Shown one piece after another: positions 15,764 through 24,575 of a stretch of DNA of 64,000 nucleotides (within the stretch, counting starts at the first letter, position 1; each line of letters begins with the position of its first letter). A program made the translations under genes and the position numbers. Source of the stretch: Pseudomonadota bacterium (lineage in GTDB: Bacteria > Pseudomonadota > Gammaproteobacteria > Steroidobacterales > Steroidobacteraceae); contig JAEWLQ010000062.1 in NCBI GenBank assembly GCA_023457495.1, positions 14,947 through 78,946 of the forward strand, given 5' to 3'. The notes below the pieces were generated by a model. It made no database searches and was not told the DNA's origin. It saw nothing but the letters and a program-made list of their open reading frames with translations.

Positions 15764-18181
15764 GTGACCCGCCCGACCGTTCCGCTGCGCCGCAAGCTGA
15801 GCACGATCACGCTGACGACCTGCGGAATCGCGCTGCTGCTGACGATGTTGCTGTTCCTGCTCGGCGAAGCGCTGCTGTCCCGGCAGCAGAACCTGCAGCA
15901 GCTAAAGATCCTGAGCGCGGCGATCGCGTCCAACAGCACCGCCGCGCTGGCATTCGAGAATCCCGACGACGCGGCCACCGTCTTGTCGGCGCTGCGCTCG
16001 GACCCGCATATCGTCTCGGCCGCGCTCTACAAGACCGACGGCAGTTTGTTTGCCACCTACCCACGGCTGGGGCCCGACGACGTCCCGCACGCGCCCCCCG
16101 CGCCGGGGTATCGCTTCGAGCAGGCCCATATCGTGGCCGTGACCGACGTGCGCGAGGGCGAGCGCAGTCTCGGGACGCTGATGGTCCGCGCGGACATGTT
16201 CGCGATCTACGAGCGCGTCGGGATGTACGCTTTCATCGCCACGCTGGTGATCGCGCTCGCGCTGCTCGCGGCCTGGGCGATCTCGCGCCGCCTGCAGCGC
16301 CAGCTCTCCGAACCCATCCTCGCGCTGGCCGCCACCGCGGAGGTGGTGTCGACGCGGCACGACTACAGCGTGCGTGCGCAGAGTCCCGGCATCAACGAGC
16401 TGGACACGCTCACCGGTGCGTTCAATCACATGCTCACGCAGACCGAACAGTACGAGGGCCGCCTCAACACTCAGTTGAGCCGGCTCGCGCTGCTGCAGGA
16501 GATCACGCACAGCATCGGTTCGCGCCACGACCTGCTCAGCATCTTCCAGGTCGTGCTCGGCAGCCTCGAGGCGCACCTGCCTATCCACTTCGGTTGCGTG
16601 TGCCTGCACGATCCGGCGAACGGAATGATCATTGTCGAAGCCATCGGTCCGCTCAGCAGCAGCGAGGCCGCGGCGCTCGGGCTGCCCGTGCGCGAGACGG
16701 TGCCGGTCGGGCAGAACGGTTTGTACCGCGCGCTGCAGGGCACGCTGATTCACGAGCCGGACGTGACGAAGGTGCCGTCGCCATTCACCCAGCGATTCGC
16801 CCAGGCGGGTTTCAATTCACTTGTGCTCGCGCCGCTCGCCGTGGAATCGAGCGTGTTCGGCGTGCTGGTCGCCGCGCGGCGCCCCGCGCATTCCTTCTCG
16901 AGCACCGACTGCGAATTCCTCAAACAACTGAGCGAACACGTCGCGCTCGCCTCGCACCAGGCGCAGCTCTACCAGGCGCTGCAGCGCGCGTACGAGGACC
17001 TGCGGCAAAGCCAGCAGTCGGTGCTGCAGAACGAGCGGCTGCGCGCGCTCGGCCAGATGGCGAGCGGCATCGCGCACGACATCAACAACGCGATTTCGCC
17101 GGTGTCGCTGTACACCGAGCTGCTGCTGCAGCAGGAACGGCAGATCAGCCCGGAGGGACGCAATCGGCTCGCGACCATGCAGCGTGCGATCGAGGACGTC
17201 GCGGGCACCATCGAGCGCATGCGCGAGTTCTACCGGCCGCGCGAGTCGGCGCGGTCCTTCCATCGCATCGACGTGCACGCCGTCATCGACCAGGTGCTCA
17301 ATCTCACGCAGCCGCGCTGGCGCGCGCTGCCGCAGGAGCGCGGCATCGACATCGAGCTGGTGCGCGATTTCGCACCCACGCGGCTCGAGATCCTCGGTGA
17401 TGAAGTCGAGATGCGCGATGCGCTCACGAACCTCATCTTCAACGCGGTCGACGCCATGCCCCAGGGAGGAACGCTCAAGATCTCCACGCACGTCGCCGCG
17501 CGGGATCTCAACGCGACGAACGTGTTCATCGAAGTCGCCGACTCCGGCATCGGGATGGACGAGGAAACTCGGCGGCGCTGCATCGAGCCGTTCTTCACGA
17601 CCAAGGGCGAACGTGGCACGGGGCTCGGTCTCGCCTCGGTGTACGGCATGCTGCAACGTCACGACGCGGAGCTCGAGGTCGACAGCGCGCCCGGGAAGGG
17701 CACGACGATGCGCATGATCTTCCCGCAGTTCGTGGAGCGCGGTTCGAGCGCCGCGCTGGGCGCATCGCCCACCGCCATCCGGCGCAAGCTCAAGATCCTG
17801 GTCGTCGACGACGATCCGGTGCTGAGCCGTTCGCTCGACGACGCGCTCGCGACCGATAGCCACACGGTGGTACTCGCGCCCGGCGGCCAGGCCGGCATCG
17901 ACGCCTTCACCGCGGCGTACCAGGAAAAACAGCCGTTCGATCTCGTGATCACGGATCTCGGCATGCCACGAGTCGACGGGCGCAAGGTCGCCGAGTCGAT
18001 CAAGGCGCTGTCTCCCACCACACCCGTGATCCTGCTCACGGGCTGGGGACAGCGGCTCATCGACGAGGGCGATATCCCGCCCAACATCAACCTGATCCTG
18101 AGCAAGCCACCGCGCCTCGCCCAGCTGCGCTCGGCGATCGCCGAGCTCGTGCCCTGGGAAGCCGAAGCGCCGGTCTCGTAG
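15764..18181 (+). CDS. Hybrid sensor histidine kinase (CHASE8-HAMP-GAF-HK-REC)
   Basis: 805-residue membrane kinase. An N-terminal helix (ITLTTCGIALLLTMLLFLLG) is followed by a CHASE8-like periplasmic domain (ILSAAIASNSTAALAFENPD, SALRSDPHIVSAALY), a second helix near residue 160, HAMP, and a GAF domain around 250-400. The kinase core has MASGIAHDINNAISPVSLY with the phospho-acceptor histidine, then LTNLIFNAVDAMPQGG, VADSGIGMDEET and GTGLGLASVYGML. A C-terminal receiver has ILVVDDDPVLSRS and the phospho-Asp in DLVITDLGMP. There is no DNA-binding or GGDEF output, so it must act on a partner encoded elsewhere or through the receiver. CHASE8 plus YfiR beside it parallels the YfiBNR system, with the cyclase output replaced by a kinase. 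GTG start with GAGGG upstream. Confidence 0.92.
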   Translation: MTRPTVPLRRKLSTITLTTCGIALLLTMLLFLLGEALLSRQQNLQQLKILSAAIASNSTAALAFENPDDAATVLSALRSDPHIVSAALYKTDGSLFATYPRLGPDDVPHAPPAPGYRFEQAHIVAVTDVREGERSLGTLMVRADMFAIYERVGMYAFIATLVIALALLAAWAISRRLQRQLSEPILALAATAEVVSTRHDYSVRAQSPGINELDTLTGAFNHMLTQTEQYEGRLNTQLSRLALLQEITHSIGSRHDLLSIFQVVLGSLEAHLPIHFGCVCLHDPANGMIIVEAIGPLSSSEAAALGLPVRETVPVGQNGLYRALQGTLIHEPDVTKVPSPFTQRFAQAGFNSLVLAPLAVESSVFGVLVAARRPAHSFSSTDCEFLKQLSEHVALASHQAQLYQALQRAYEDLRQSQQSVLQNERLRALGQMASGIAHDINNAISPVSLYTELLLQQERQISPEGRNRLATMQRAIEDVAGTIERMREFYRPRESARSFHRIDVHAVIDQVLNLTQPRWRALPQERGIDIELVRDFAPTRLEILGDEVEMRDALTNLIFNAVDAMPQGGTLKISTHVAARDLNATNVFIEVADSGIGMDEETRRRCIEPFFTTKGERGTGLGLASVYGMLQRHDAELEVDSAPGKGTTMRMIFPQFVERGSSAALGASPTAIRRKLKILVVDDDPVLSRSLDDALATDSHTVVLAPGGQAGIDAFTAAYQEKQPFDLVITDLGMPRVDGRKVAESIKALSPTTPVILLTGWGQRLIDEGDIPPNINLILSKPPRLAQLRSAIAELVPWEAEAPVS

Positions 18182-18248
18182 CCTTCCGTCTTATTCACCG
18201 GCGGACGCCGCTCGCGGAAACTGGCCTCCCTCACGGTGGAGGCGCGCC

Positions 18249-19301
18249 ATGTCAAGGTCGGGCCGATCCTGGATCGGGTTCATCGGTTGCCTCGCGGCGG
18301 CGCTATCTACCGGCGCACTGGGCGCGGCGCGCGAGAAGGTCGACATCGTGCATCTCAAGAACGGCGACCGCGTGACGGGCGAGATCGTCGGGCTGGAGTA
18401 TGGCGAACTCCGGCTCAGCACGGACTCCATGTCGACCGTCGCCATCGAATGGCTGGACGTGGTCAACATCGAGAGCACCCAGATGTTCGTCGTCGAAGAC
18501 GACGTCGGCGGGCGGTTCCACGGCACGTTCATGGACAAGGCGCCGCGCGGACAGCTCGCGGTGCAGTACTCGGCCGACGACCGGCAGGCGATGGAGCTGG
18601 CGCGCGTCACGCGCATCGCGCCGTCCGAGAAGACCTTCTTCCGGCGGCTCGAAGGATCCTTTTCCGTGGGCCTCGATTACGCCAAGGCCAGCGACATCAT
18701 GACGCTCGGCGGCTCGGCGAACTTCGGGTACCGCGCGCCGACCTTCGCTTGGGCGCTCGATATCGATGCGCATTCGACGAAGGACCCGGTGCAGGGAACG
18801 CTGGATCGCAGCAATGCCGGTTTCCACTACCAATGGTTCCGGCCCAACCGTCGATTCTGGTCCGGCCTCACCTCGCTCGAGCGCAACGAGGAGACCGGAA
18901 TCGAGGCGCGCTTCACGTTGGGCGGTGGCGTAGGCAGGTATTTCTATCAAAGCGCCCGCGCCGAGCTCTCCGGCCTCGCCGGCATCGTCGCGCTCGACGA
19001 GTGGGCCACCGGCAGCAACGACAGCCAGCGCAGCCTCGAAGCACTGGTGGGCGGAAGCTGGCGGATCTTCAAGTTCAACAAGCCGAAGATTTCGCTGAAC
19101 TCGACGTTGCAGCTCTATCGCAGCCTCACCGAAACGGATCGCAACCGCTCGAAGCTGAACTTCTCCCTGCGGCAGGAGATCATTTCGGACTTCTTCCTCG
19201 ACGTGTCGCTGTATCACAGCTACGACACGAATCCGCCGGATCCGACGGCCGAGAAGGACGACTACGGCCTGACTACTTCGCTGGGTTATTCGTTTAACTG
19301 A
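18249..19301 (+). CDS. Exported DUF481 outer-membrane-like protein
   Basis: 350-residue protein with a signal peptide (GFIGCLAAALSTGALGAA). An N-terminal 60-residue beta-rich module (DIVHLKNGDRVTGEIVGLEY, STDSMSTVAIEWLDVVNIES) resembles small SH3-like folds often joined to DUF481. The rest matches the DUF481 beta-barrel style: alternating aromatic strands, GVGRYFYQSARAELSGLAGI, and a final strand YGLTTSLGYSF. Function is unknown. It starts 67 bp after the kinase on the same strand, so it could be the last gene of that operon. It converges with the amidase gene, leaving one base between stops. Confidence 0.85.
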   Translation: MSRSGRSWIGFIGCLAAALSTGALGAAREKVDIVHLKNGDRVTGEIVGLEYGELRLSTDSMSTVAIEWLDVVNIESTQMFVVEDDVGGRFHGTFMDKAPRGQLAVQYSADDRQAMELARVTRIAPSEKTFFRRLEGSFSVGLDYAKASDIMTLGGSANFGYRAPTFAWALDIDAHSTKDPVQGTLDRSNAGFHYQWFRPNRRFWSGLTSLERNEETGIEARFTLGGGVGRYFYQSARAELSGLAGIVALDEWATGSNDSQRSLEALVGGSWRIFKFNKPKISLNSTLQLYRSLTETDRNRSKLNFSLRQEIISDFFLDVSLYHSYDTNPPDPTAEKDDYGLTTSLGYSFN

Positions 19302-19302
19302 G

Positions 19303-20838
19303 TTATTTGCGCGGGCCGCGCGCCCGCGCCTGCTCGAACGCGTGGCCGATCGCGAGCAGGGTTTTCTCCGACCAGGCCGGGCCCATGAACGAAAGGCCGA
19401 CCGGCAAGCCGGCGACCTCGTCCATTGGCACCGTCAGGTGGGGATAGCCGCTGACGGCCGACAGCATCGTGGAGGAGGCCACCGACGGATCGCCGTTCAC
19501 CAGGTCGATGGACCAGGCCGGGCCGTAGGTCGGCGACACCAGCGCGACGACGCGATTCTCGGCGAGTAGTTTGTCGAGGCCTTCCTTGCCCGCGATGAGC
19601 CGCGCGCGCGTGAACGCGTTCAAATACTTCGGGTCGTCGAGTCCCTCGGTGGCCTGGGCCTTGACGAAGAGGTCCTGCCCGAAGTGGGTGGTTTCGCGCG
19701 GCTCGGAGGCATTGAATACGATCAGGTCTTCCAGCGTGCGCGTCTTCACGGCCGTGGGCGCCGTCGCTAGATAGGCGTTGATGCCGGCCTTGAACTCGGT
19801 GAGCAGCAACGTGAGCTCGTGTTCGCCGATGTCGGCGAAGTCGAAGGTCTCGATCTCGATGAGTTCGGCGCCCTGCGCCTTGAGCACTTCGAGCGCGGTG
19901 TTGAAGACCGCGTCGGTCTGTGGCGAGAAGCCGTTGATGAAGCGCGCGACGCCGAGCCGCGTGCCTTTCAGTGCATCTGCATCGAGCGCGCCGCGGTAAT
20001 CCTCGACGGGGCGCTTCGGGTCGGCCAGCGCCGCGAGCAGCAAGGCGGTGTCGGCCACCGTCGTCGTCATCGGACCGGCCGTATCCTGCGTGTGACTGAT
20101 CGGCACGATGCCTTCGCCGGAAATGAGGCCGACGGTCGGTTTGATGCCGACGAGTCCGTTGACAGAGGAGGGGCAGGTCACCGAGCCATTCGTCTCGGTG
20201 CCAATGGCCGCGGGCGCGAGACCTGCAGCCACAGCCGTGCCGGAACCCGAGCTCGAGCCGCAGGCGGTGCGCCGCGGATCGCGCGGATTCACCGCAAGAC
20301 CGCCGACGGCGCTCCAGCCGCTCGAAGACCACATGGAGCGGAAGTTCGCCCACTCGGAAAGATTGGCCTTCGCGATCACGACGACTCCCGCCACGACGAG
20401 CCGATCCACCAGCGGCGCGTTGCGTTCGCGCAGGTTGTCGGCGAGCGCGAGAGAGCCGGCCGTGGTCACCGTGCCGGCCATGTCGATGTTGTCCTTGATG
20501 ACGAGTGGCACGCCGTGCAGCGGCCCGCGCAATCTGCCCGCGGCGCGTTCGGCATCGAGTCGCCTGGCGTCGTCCAGCGCGGCGGGATTCAGCGAAATGA
20601 TCGATCGCAGCTCGCCGTCGCAATGCCGGATGCGCTGCTGGTAGGCGCGCACCAGTTCCACCGAGGTGACTTTTTTCGCGGCGAGCGCGGCCGCGAGGTC
20701 CGCGAGCGTCGCGTGGGACAGATCCACTTTGCCGGCCTTCGCCGGTTTGTCGCAGGCGAAACCGAGCGACGAGAACGACAGGGCGCCGAGCATCATGCAG
20801 AGCGCGAGGGTTTTGATGCGATCGATCGGGTGTGTCAC
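19303..20838 (-). CDS. Exported amidase (amidase signature family)
   Basis: About 511 residues. Ser-cisSer-Lys hydrolase of carboxylic amides. The triad blocks are visible: the lysine in GVPLVIKDNIDMAGTVT, the cis-serine in CGSSSGSGTAVAAG, and the nucleophile in IGTETNGSVTCPSSVNGLVG. The domain ends near LPVGLSFMGPAWSEKTLL. The GTG at 20838 is preferred: GAGG lies ten bases upstream and the protein then begins with a signal peptide (IKTLALCMMLGALSFSSLGF). ATG at 20871 is an alternative. Downstream of an amine oxidase and an SDR enzyme on the same strand, perhaps in one operon handling amines or amides; the substrate is unknown. Confidence 0.9.
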   Translation of the reverse strand: MTHPIDRIKTLALCMMLGALSFSSLGFACDKPAKAGKVDLSHATLADLAAALAAKKVTSVELVRAYQQRIRHCDGELRSIISLNPAALDDARRLDAERAAGRLRGPLHGVPLVIKDNIDMAGTVTTAGSLALADNLRERNAPLVDRLVVAGVVVIAKANLSEWANFRSMWSSSGWSAVGGLAVNPRDPRRTACGSSSGSGTAVAAGLAPAAIGTETNGSVTCPSSVNGLVGIKPTVGLISGEGIVPISHTQDTAGPMTTTVADTALLLAALADPKRPVEDYRGALDADALKGTRLGVARFINGFSPQTDAVFNTALEVLKAQGAELIEIETFDFADIGEHELTLLLTEFKAGINAYLATAPTAVKTRTLEDLIVFNASEPRETTHFGQDLFVKAQATEGLDDPKYLNAFTRARLIAGKEGLDKLLAENRVVALVSPTYGPAWSIDLVNGDPSVASSTMLSAVSGYPHLTVPMDEVAGLPVGLSFMGPAWSEKTLLAIGHAFEQARARGPRK

Positions 20839-20902
20839 GGATCGTGGGCCTCTAACGACTCTTCGAGTCATTGTGACAGCATCCGTCGGCGGTTCGAAAC
20901 CT

Positions 20903-22159
20903 CTAACCCTTTGTCCCGGAAGCGAGCGGCGCGAGCGCTTCGATGACTTCGTCGGCGGCGCGGACGCCGCTGTCGTGCGCGCCATGCACGGTGGAGAAGT
21001 CCGAGCGGCTGGTGGCCTCGCCCGCGAAAAAGATGCGCTGATCGAATGATCGCGCGAGCTCCGCGCGCGCCTCCACGCTGCCGGGAACGGCGTAGCTGTA
21101 AGCGCCGCCGATGCGGTTGTCGCGGCCCCACGCGGAGGCGGCCAGCGGGCGCAGCTGGCCGCGGATCTCGGAGCCGAACAGTCCTGCGAGCTGGTCGAGC
21201 GCGAAGGCGAATGCCGCGTCGATGCCGTCCCGGTCCACCTTGCGCGCGCCGTCACCGCCGAAGAACGCCTCGATGATCGGCCGCCCGAGCGGGCGCAGGT
21301 AGTACGCGCCCGTCTGCGGGTCGCGCGGATTGCCGATGACCTGGGTCTCGGGCTCGAAGGGCGATTCGCCCAGGATCTCGAAGAACAGCTTTTCATCGCG
21401 GCCGAGCGGCAGCCGCGCGGCGGCATTGCGCCAGGCGTCCAGCTCGCCGGGTAGTTTGATCGTGCCGTTCGCGAGCACCTCGGTCGACACCGTGAGCAGC
21501 ACGGCCCGCGCGCGTACGATGCCCACGCGGGTGGTGAGCGTCACACCGTTCGAGCCGAGCGAAATCGACTCGACGGGTGTATTCAGGTTCACCGGGACCT
21601 GCGGGGGGATGCTGCGCGCCACCAAGGCGCCGAGTCCGGTGGTGACGCGCCAGTTGGTCTCCGTGGACGATTCGTCGTAGCGAACATAGTCGGCGGCGGA
21701 GAGCTGCTCCGGAGTCGCGCCGCTGATGAACCCGACGATCGTGCGAATGTAGTTGTTCCAGCGCGCGTTCGGGATGAGCGCGTCGCTCGCGCGATCGCCC
21801 GGCGGCGGCGAGCGGGCCAGACGTTGCGTCCAGTCCGCCAGCGCCTTGCGCGCCTCGGCCTGTTCCTCTCCTGAAAATCCGAGGCCGCGGTACTGGATGC
21901 CCCAGGCGGCGGGGGTTTCGTCGATGTGAATGCCCGCCTCGCGCGCGATGCGAACCCAGGCATTGTTCTCCGCCGAATGCAGCCAGCCGCAACCGAGGTC
22001 GAGCGCCTGGCCGGAGACACTGCGCGTCCAGGCACGCCCGCCGAGACGTGAATGCGCCTCCAGAAGCATGGTGGAAAGCTCGCTGCGCGCGAGGCGCCGC
22101 GCCGCGCCGACACCCGCCGCGCCGCCTCCGACGATGACGACGTCGACGTCCGCACTCAA
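20903..22159 (-). CDS. FAD-dependent amine oxidase
   Basis: 418-residue flavoprotein of the monoamine/polyamine oxidase group, oxidising an amine and producing hydrogen peroxide. The dinucleotide fold opens the protein (VDVVIVGGGAAGVGAARRLA) followed by LLEAHSRLGGRAWT. The C-terminal FAD block is IFFAGEATSRSDFSTVHGAH with DSGVRAADEVIEAL. No signal peptide. Translation appears to start at TTG 22157-22159, overlapping the stop of the SDR gene as TTGA, with GGAGG ten bases upstream; this is a coupled, unusual start. Substrate not predictable from sequence. Confidence 0.9.
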   Translation of the reverse strand: MSADVDVVIVGGGAAGVGAARRLARSELSTMLLEAHSRLGGRAWTRSVSGQALDLGCGWLHSAENNAWVRIAREAGIHIDETPAAWGIQYRGLGFSGEEQAEARKALADWTQRLARSPPPGDRASDALIPNARWNNYIRTIVGFISGATPEQLSAADYVRYDESSTETNWRVTTGLGALVARSIPPQVPVNLNTPVESISLGSNGVTLTTRVGIVRARAVLLTVSTEVLANGTIKLPGELDAWRNAAARLPLGRDEKLFFEILGESPFEPETQVIGNPRDPQTGAYYLRPLGRPIIEAFFGGDGARKVDRDGIDAAFAFALDQLAGLFGSEIRGQLRPLAASAWGRDNRIGGAYSYAVPGSVEARAELARSFDQRIFFAGEATSRSDFSTVHGAHDSGVRAADEVIEALAPLASGTKG

Positions 22160-23025
22160 GGCAGCTTGACCTCCGTGAGCTCGGCCAGTTTCGCGAGGAG
22201 CTCGTCCTGGAACCGCGTGTCGAGCGACTGCGCCGCGGGTTTCTGTCGCAGATGATGAAACCAGAGTCCGCCGCTGGTCTTCGCGGCCGCATCGTCGCTG
22301 GTCGCCAACCAGGTCTGCGTCTGGTGGCCCTGTTGCAGATCATCGGGTGCGCCAGCGCCGCCCATCTTCGTCGGCACCCAACCCGGGTCGACCGCGTTGC
22401 TCAGCACTTTCGGCCAGCGGCGCGCGATCGCGAATGCCAAAGTCGTGACGTAGAGTTTGCTTTCGGCGTAGGCGCGATGCGTGTCCCACGGGCGCGTCGA
22501 CCAGTCGATGTCGTCGAGCGATCCCTCACCGCCGTGATGCATGCTGCTGCTGAGATAGATCAGCCGGTCCGGCCGATCGATGAGCGCGGTGAGCAAGTAG
22601 GGCGCGAGCACGTTCACGGCGAGAACTTTCGCGTGACCCTCGGGCGTGGTGCCGCGATTCGGTTCGCGATAGATGCCGGCGTTGTGGATCACGGCATCCA
22701 TGCGGCCGAGCTCGTTGACCTGCTTCGCGAGGTCGCGAGTCTGCACGGCGCTCGCGAGATCGCCGATGACGATGCCGGCGGCGCGCGGCGCGAGATCGGC
22801 CAGCGCCTCGACACGCTCCTGCGAACGTGCGTGCAGCACGACCTGGTGGCCGTTGGCGATCAACGCCTGCGCGGCCGCGCGGCCGAGGCCGTCGGTGGAT
22901 CCCGTAATGAAAATGCGGCGCACGCGACGCTCCTGTGCTCGTGAAACCTTGTCGATGGATGCAAGGGCCAGCCCTAGTGACAGGCCCTGGATCAGACGGC
23001 GTCGCGTCGACGAGGAATCGTTCAT
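22156..23025 (-). CDS. Short-chain dehydrogenase/reductase with Tat-like leader
   Basis: 289-residue NAD(P)-dependent oxidoreductase. The leader MNDSSSTRRRLIQGLSLGLA has twin arginines before a hydrophobic stretch, which suggests Tat export with a bound cofactor; this is unusual for the family and not certain. The Rossmann motif is ITGSTDGLGRAAA, then VIHNAGIY, the serine block LIYLSSSMHH, and the catalytic tyrosine-lysine in AYAESKLYV. ATG at 23025 has GGAG six bases upstream. First gene of the SDR, amine oxidase, amidase run. The proposed annotation of SDR is firm; its substrate is not known. Confidence 0.9.
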   Translation of the reverse strand: MNDSSSTRRRLIQGLSLGLALASIDKVSRAQERRVRRIFITGSTDGLGRAAAQALIANGHQVVLHARSQERVEALADLAPRAAGIVIGDLASAVQTRDLAKQVNELGRMDAVIHNAGIYREPNRGTTPEGHAKVLAVNVLAPYLLTALIDRPDRLIYLSSSMHHGGEGSLDDIDWSTRPWDTHRAYAESKLYVTTLAFAIARRWPKVLSNAVDPGWVPTKMGGAGAPDDLQQGHQTQTWLATSDDAAAKTSGGLWFHHLRQKPAAQSLDTRFQDELLAKLAELTEVKLP

Positions 23026-23141
23026 CGCGGGCTCCAATCGTTCCCACCTTCAGTCCACTGGCACCCCGGCTGAGTTCCCGGGCCCGGAGTTTTTGCGTGT
23101 GGCGTTGCGCGCTTTCCCACGCCATGGGTCAGACTGCCTCA

Positions 23142-24080
23142 ATGACACGCAAACGATGGCTGGCATATCTATACGTATTGGGCGCATTCGCCAGCTTGCA
23201 TGCGCAGGAACCGGGTTTTGCGACACGCGAGATATCGGTGACCTTCGATGATCTGCCAGCCGTGGATTCGGACCTCGCGGAGACTCGACGCATCACGCGG
23301 GAGCTGCTGGTCACCCTCCGAGCGAATGACGTCCCGGCCATCGGCTTCGTGAACGAAGGCAAGTTGTTCGTGCGCGGAGAGATGGATGAGCGCGCCGGGT
23401 TCCTGCGCGCGTGGCTCGACGCGGGTCACATGCTGGGCAATCACACGTTTTCGCACATCAGCATCGCCCAGGCGCCATTCGAGGAGTACGCCGAAGATCT
23501 CGTGCGCGGTGAAACCGTCACGCGCATGTTGCTCGCGGAGCGTGGCGGGAAGCTGCGCTACTTTCGTCACACCCAGCTGCGCACCGGACCGACCGAGGAA
23601 TATCGCGTGCGGTTGAATGCGCTGCTCGCGCAGCGCGGCTACATCACGGCGCCCGTGACCATCGACAACAACGATTACCTGTTCAATCGCGCGTATGCCA
23701 TCGCGCGCGAGCGCGGCGACGAGAAAGCCCGGCAGCGTGTCGCCGAAGCGTACGTGCCCTACATGGAAAGCGTCGTCGCGCACTTCGAGGATCTGTCACA
23801 GCAGTTTCTCGGGCGGCCGATGAAACACACGTTGCTGCTGCACGCGAACGAGATCAACGCCGATCACTTCGGCGCGCTGGTTGCGATGCTGAAGAAGCGC
23901 GGCTATCGCTTCATCACGCTCGATGAAGCATTGACCGATCCCGCGTACCAGATGCCCGAAGCGCAATCACCGCGCGGCATCTCGTGGATCCACCGCTGGA
24001 TGCTCGCGAAAGGCCTGCCCATGCAGGAGGAGCCTCTCGAGCCGGAGTGGATCCGGAAGCTCGCGCTGTCCGGTCGCTGA
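23142..24080 (+). CDS. Exported polysaccharide deacetylase family protein
   Basis: About 312 residues. NodB-homology hydrolase removing acetyl groups from a carbohydrate polymer or similar substrate. A signal peptide (RWLAYLYVLGAFASLHAQE) directs export. The metal-binding motifs are intact: SVTFDDLPAVDSD carries the catalytic and metal aspartates and GNHTFSHIS the two histidines. A later HANEINADHFGALVAMLKKR matches the C-terminal block. ATG 23142 was chosen to give a short basic N-region; ATG 23124 is in frame and six codons longer. Divergent from the SDR gene; its stop abuts the convergent DUF1801 stop with no gap. Confidence 0.88.
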   Translation: MTRKRWLAYLYVLGAFASLHAQEPGFATREISVTFDDLPAVDSDLAETRRITRELLVTLRANDVPAIGFVNEGKLFVRGEMDERAGFLRAWLDAGHMLGNHTFSHISIAQAPFEEYAEDLVRGETVTRMLLAERGGKLRYFRHTQLRTGPTEEYRVRLNALLAQRGYITAPVTIDNNDYLFNRAYAIARERGDEKARQRVAEAYVPYMESVVAHFEDLSQQFLGRPMKHTLLLHANEINADHFGALVAMLKKRGYRFITLDEALTDPAYQMPEAQSPRGISWIHRWMLAKGLPMQEEPLEPEWIRKLALSGR

Positions 24081-24575
24081 TCAGGCGAGCCAGCCCGGCA
24101 CGGCCGCGGCCTGGATCACCCATTTGGCCATCTGCTTTTCGTCGAAGGCATCCTCGCGGATGTCGTAGTAGCGGACTTCGGGGGACTTGCTGGTGCCCGG
24201 CGGCAGCGGATCGAGCGAGGTTCCCTTGAAGAACGTGATGCGCACGAAGTGTGTGAAGACGTGCATGGCCAGGAACCAGCCGTTTCCCTCGACGCCGTAG
24301 AAGGGCGAGTTCCATCGCACCGCTTTGCACACCTTGGGCACCTTGCGCGCGATCAACGCGTCGACGCGCCTGCCGATGTCCTGCTTCCAGCCCGGCATCG
24401 CGGCGATATACGCCTTCACCGGCGCATCGCCATCGCCCTTGGTGATCTGCGGATTGCCGCCCGAGAGGAGGCGGACCTTCGTGCCGCGTTTCGGCGCGGC
24501 CTTCTTCATGGGGGCTTTCTTGCGCGCCGGGCTTGGACGCGAAGCTGATCGGGTCTTACTTTTTCGCTGTGGCAT
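24081..24575 (-). CDS. DUF1801 protein with basic N-terminal tail
   Basis: 164-residue cytoplasmic protein. Residues 1-33 are lysine, arginine, alanine and proline rich (MPQRKSKTRSASRPSPARKK then APMKKAAPKRG). The rest is a DUF1801 domain: VKAYIAAMPGWKQDIGRRVD, KAVRWNSPFYGVEGNGWFLA, VRITFFKGTSLDPLPPG and RYYDIREDAFDEKQMAKWV. The molecular role of DUF1801 is not established. The gene overlaps the upstream DUF1801 gene by 20 bp, so the two are probably translated together. The basic tail could bind nucleic acid; that is inference. Confidence 0.85.
   Translation of the reverse strand: MPQRKSKTRSASRPSPARKKAPMKKAAPKRGTKVRLLSGGNPQITKGDGDAPVKAYIAAMPGWKQDIGRRVDALIARKVPKVCKAVRWNSPFYGVEGNGWFLAMHVFTHFVRITFFKGTSLDPLPPGTSKSPEVRYYDIREDAFDEKQMAKWVIQAAAVPGWLA

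Noticed and set aside
19309..19329. GC-rich hairpin (GCGCGGGC / GCCCGCGC) at the DUF481-amidase junction
   Set aside because: It lies inside the amidase 3' coding end and has no T-run on either strand, so I do not call a terminator.
20750..20760. Possible lipobox (LGFAC) in the amidase leader
   Set aside because: Phe at -2 is atypical; a plain Sec signal peptide is the simpler reading.
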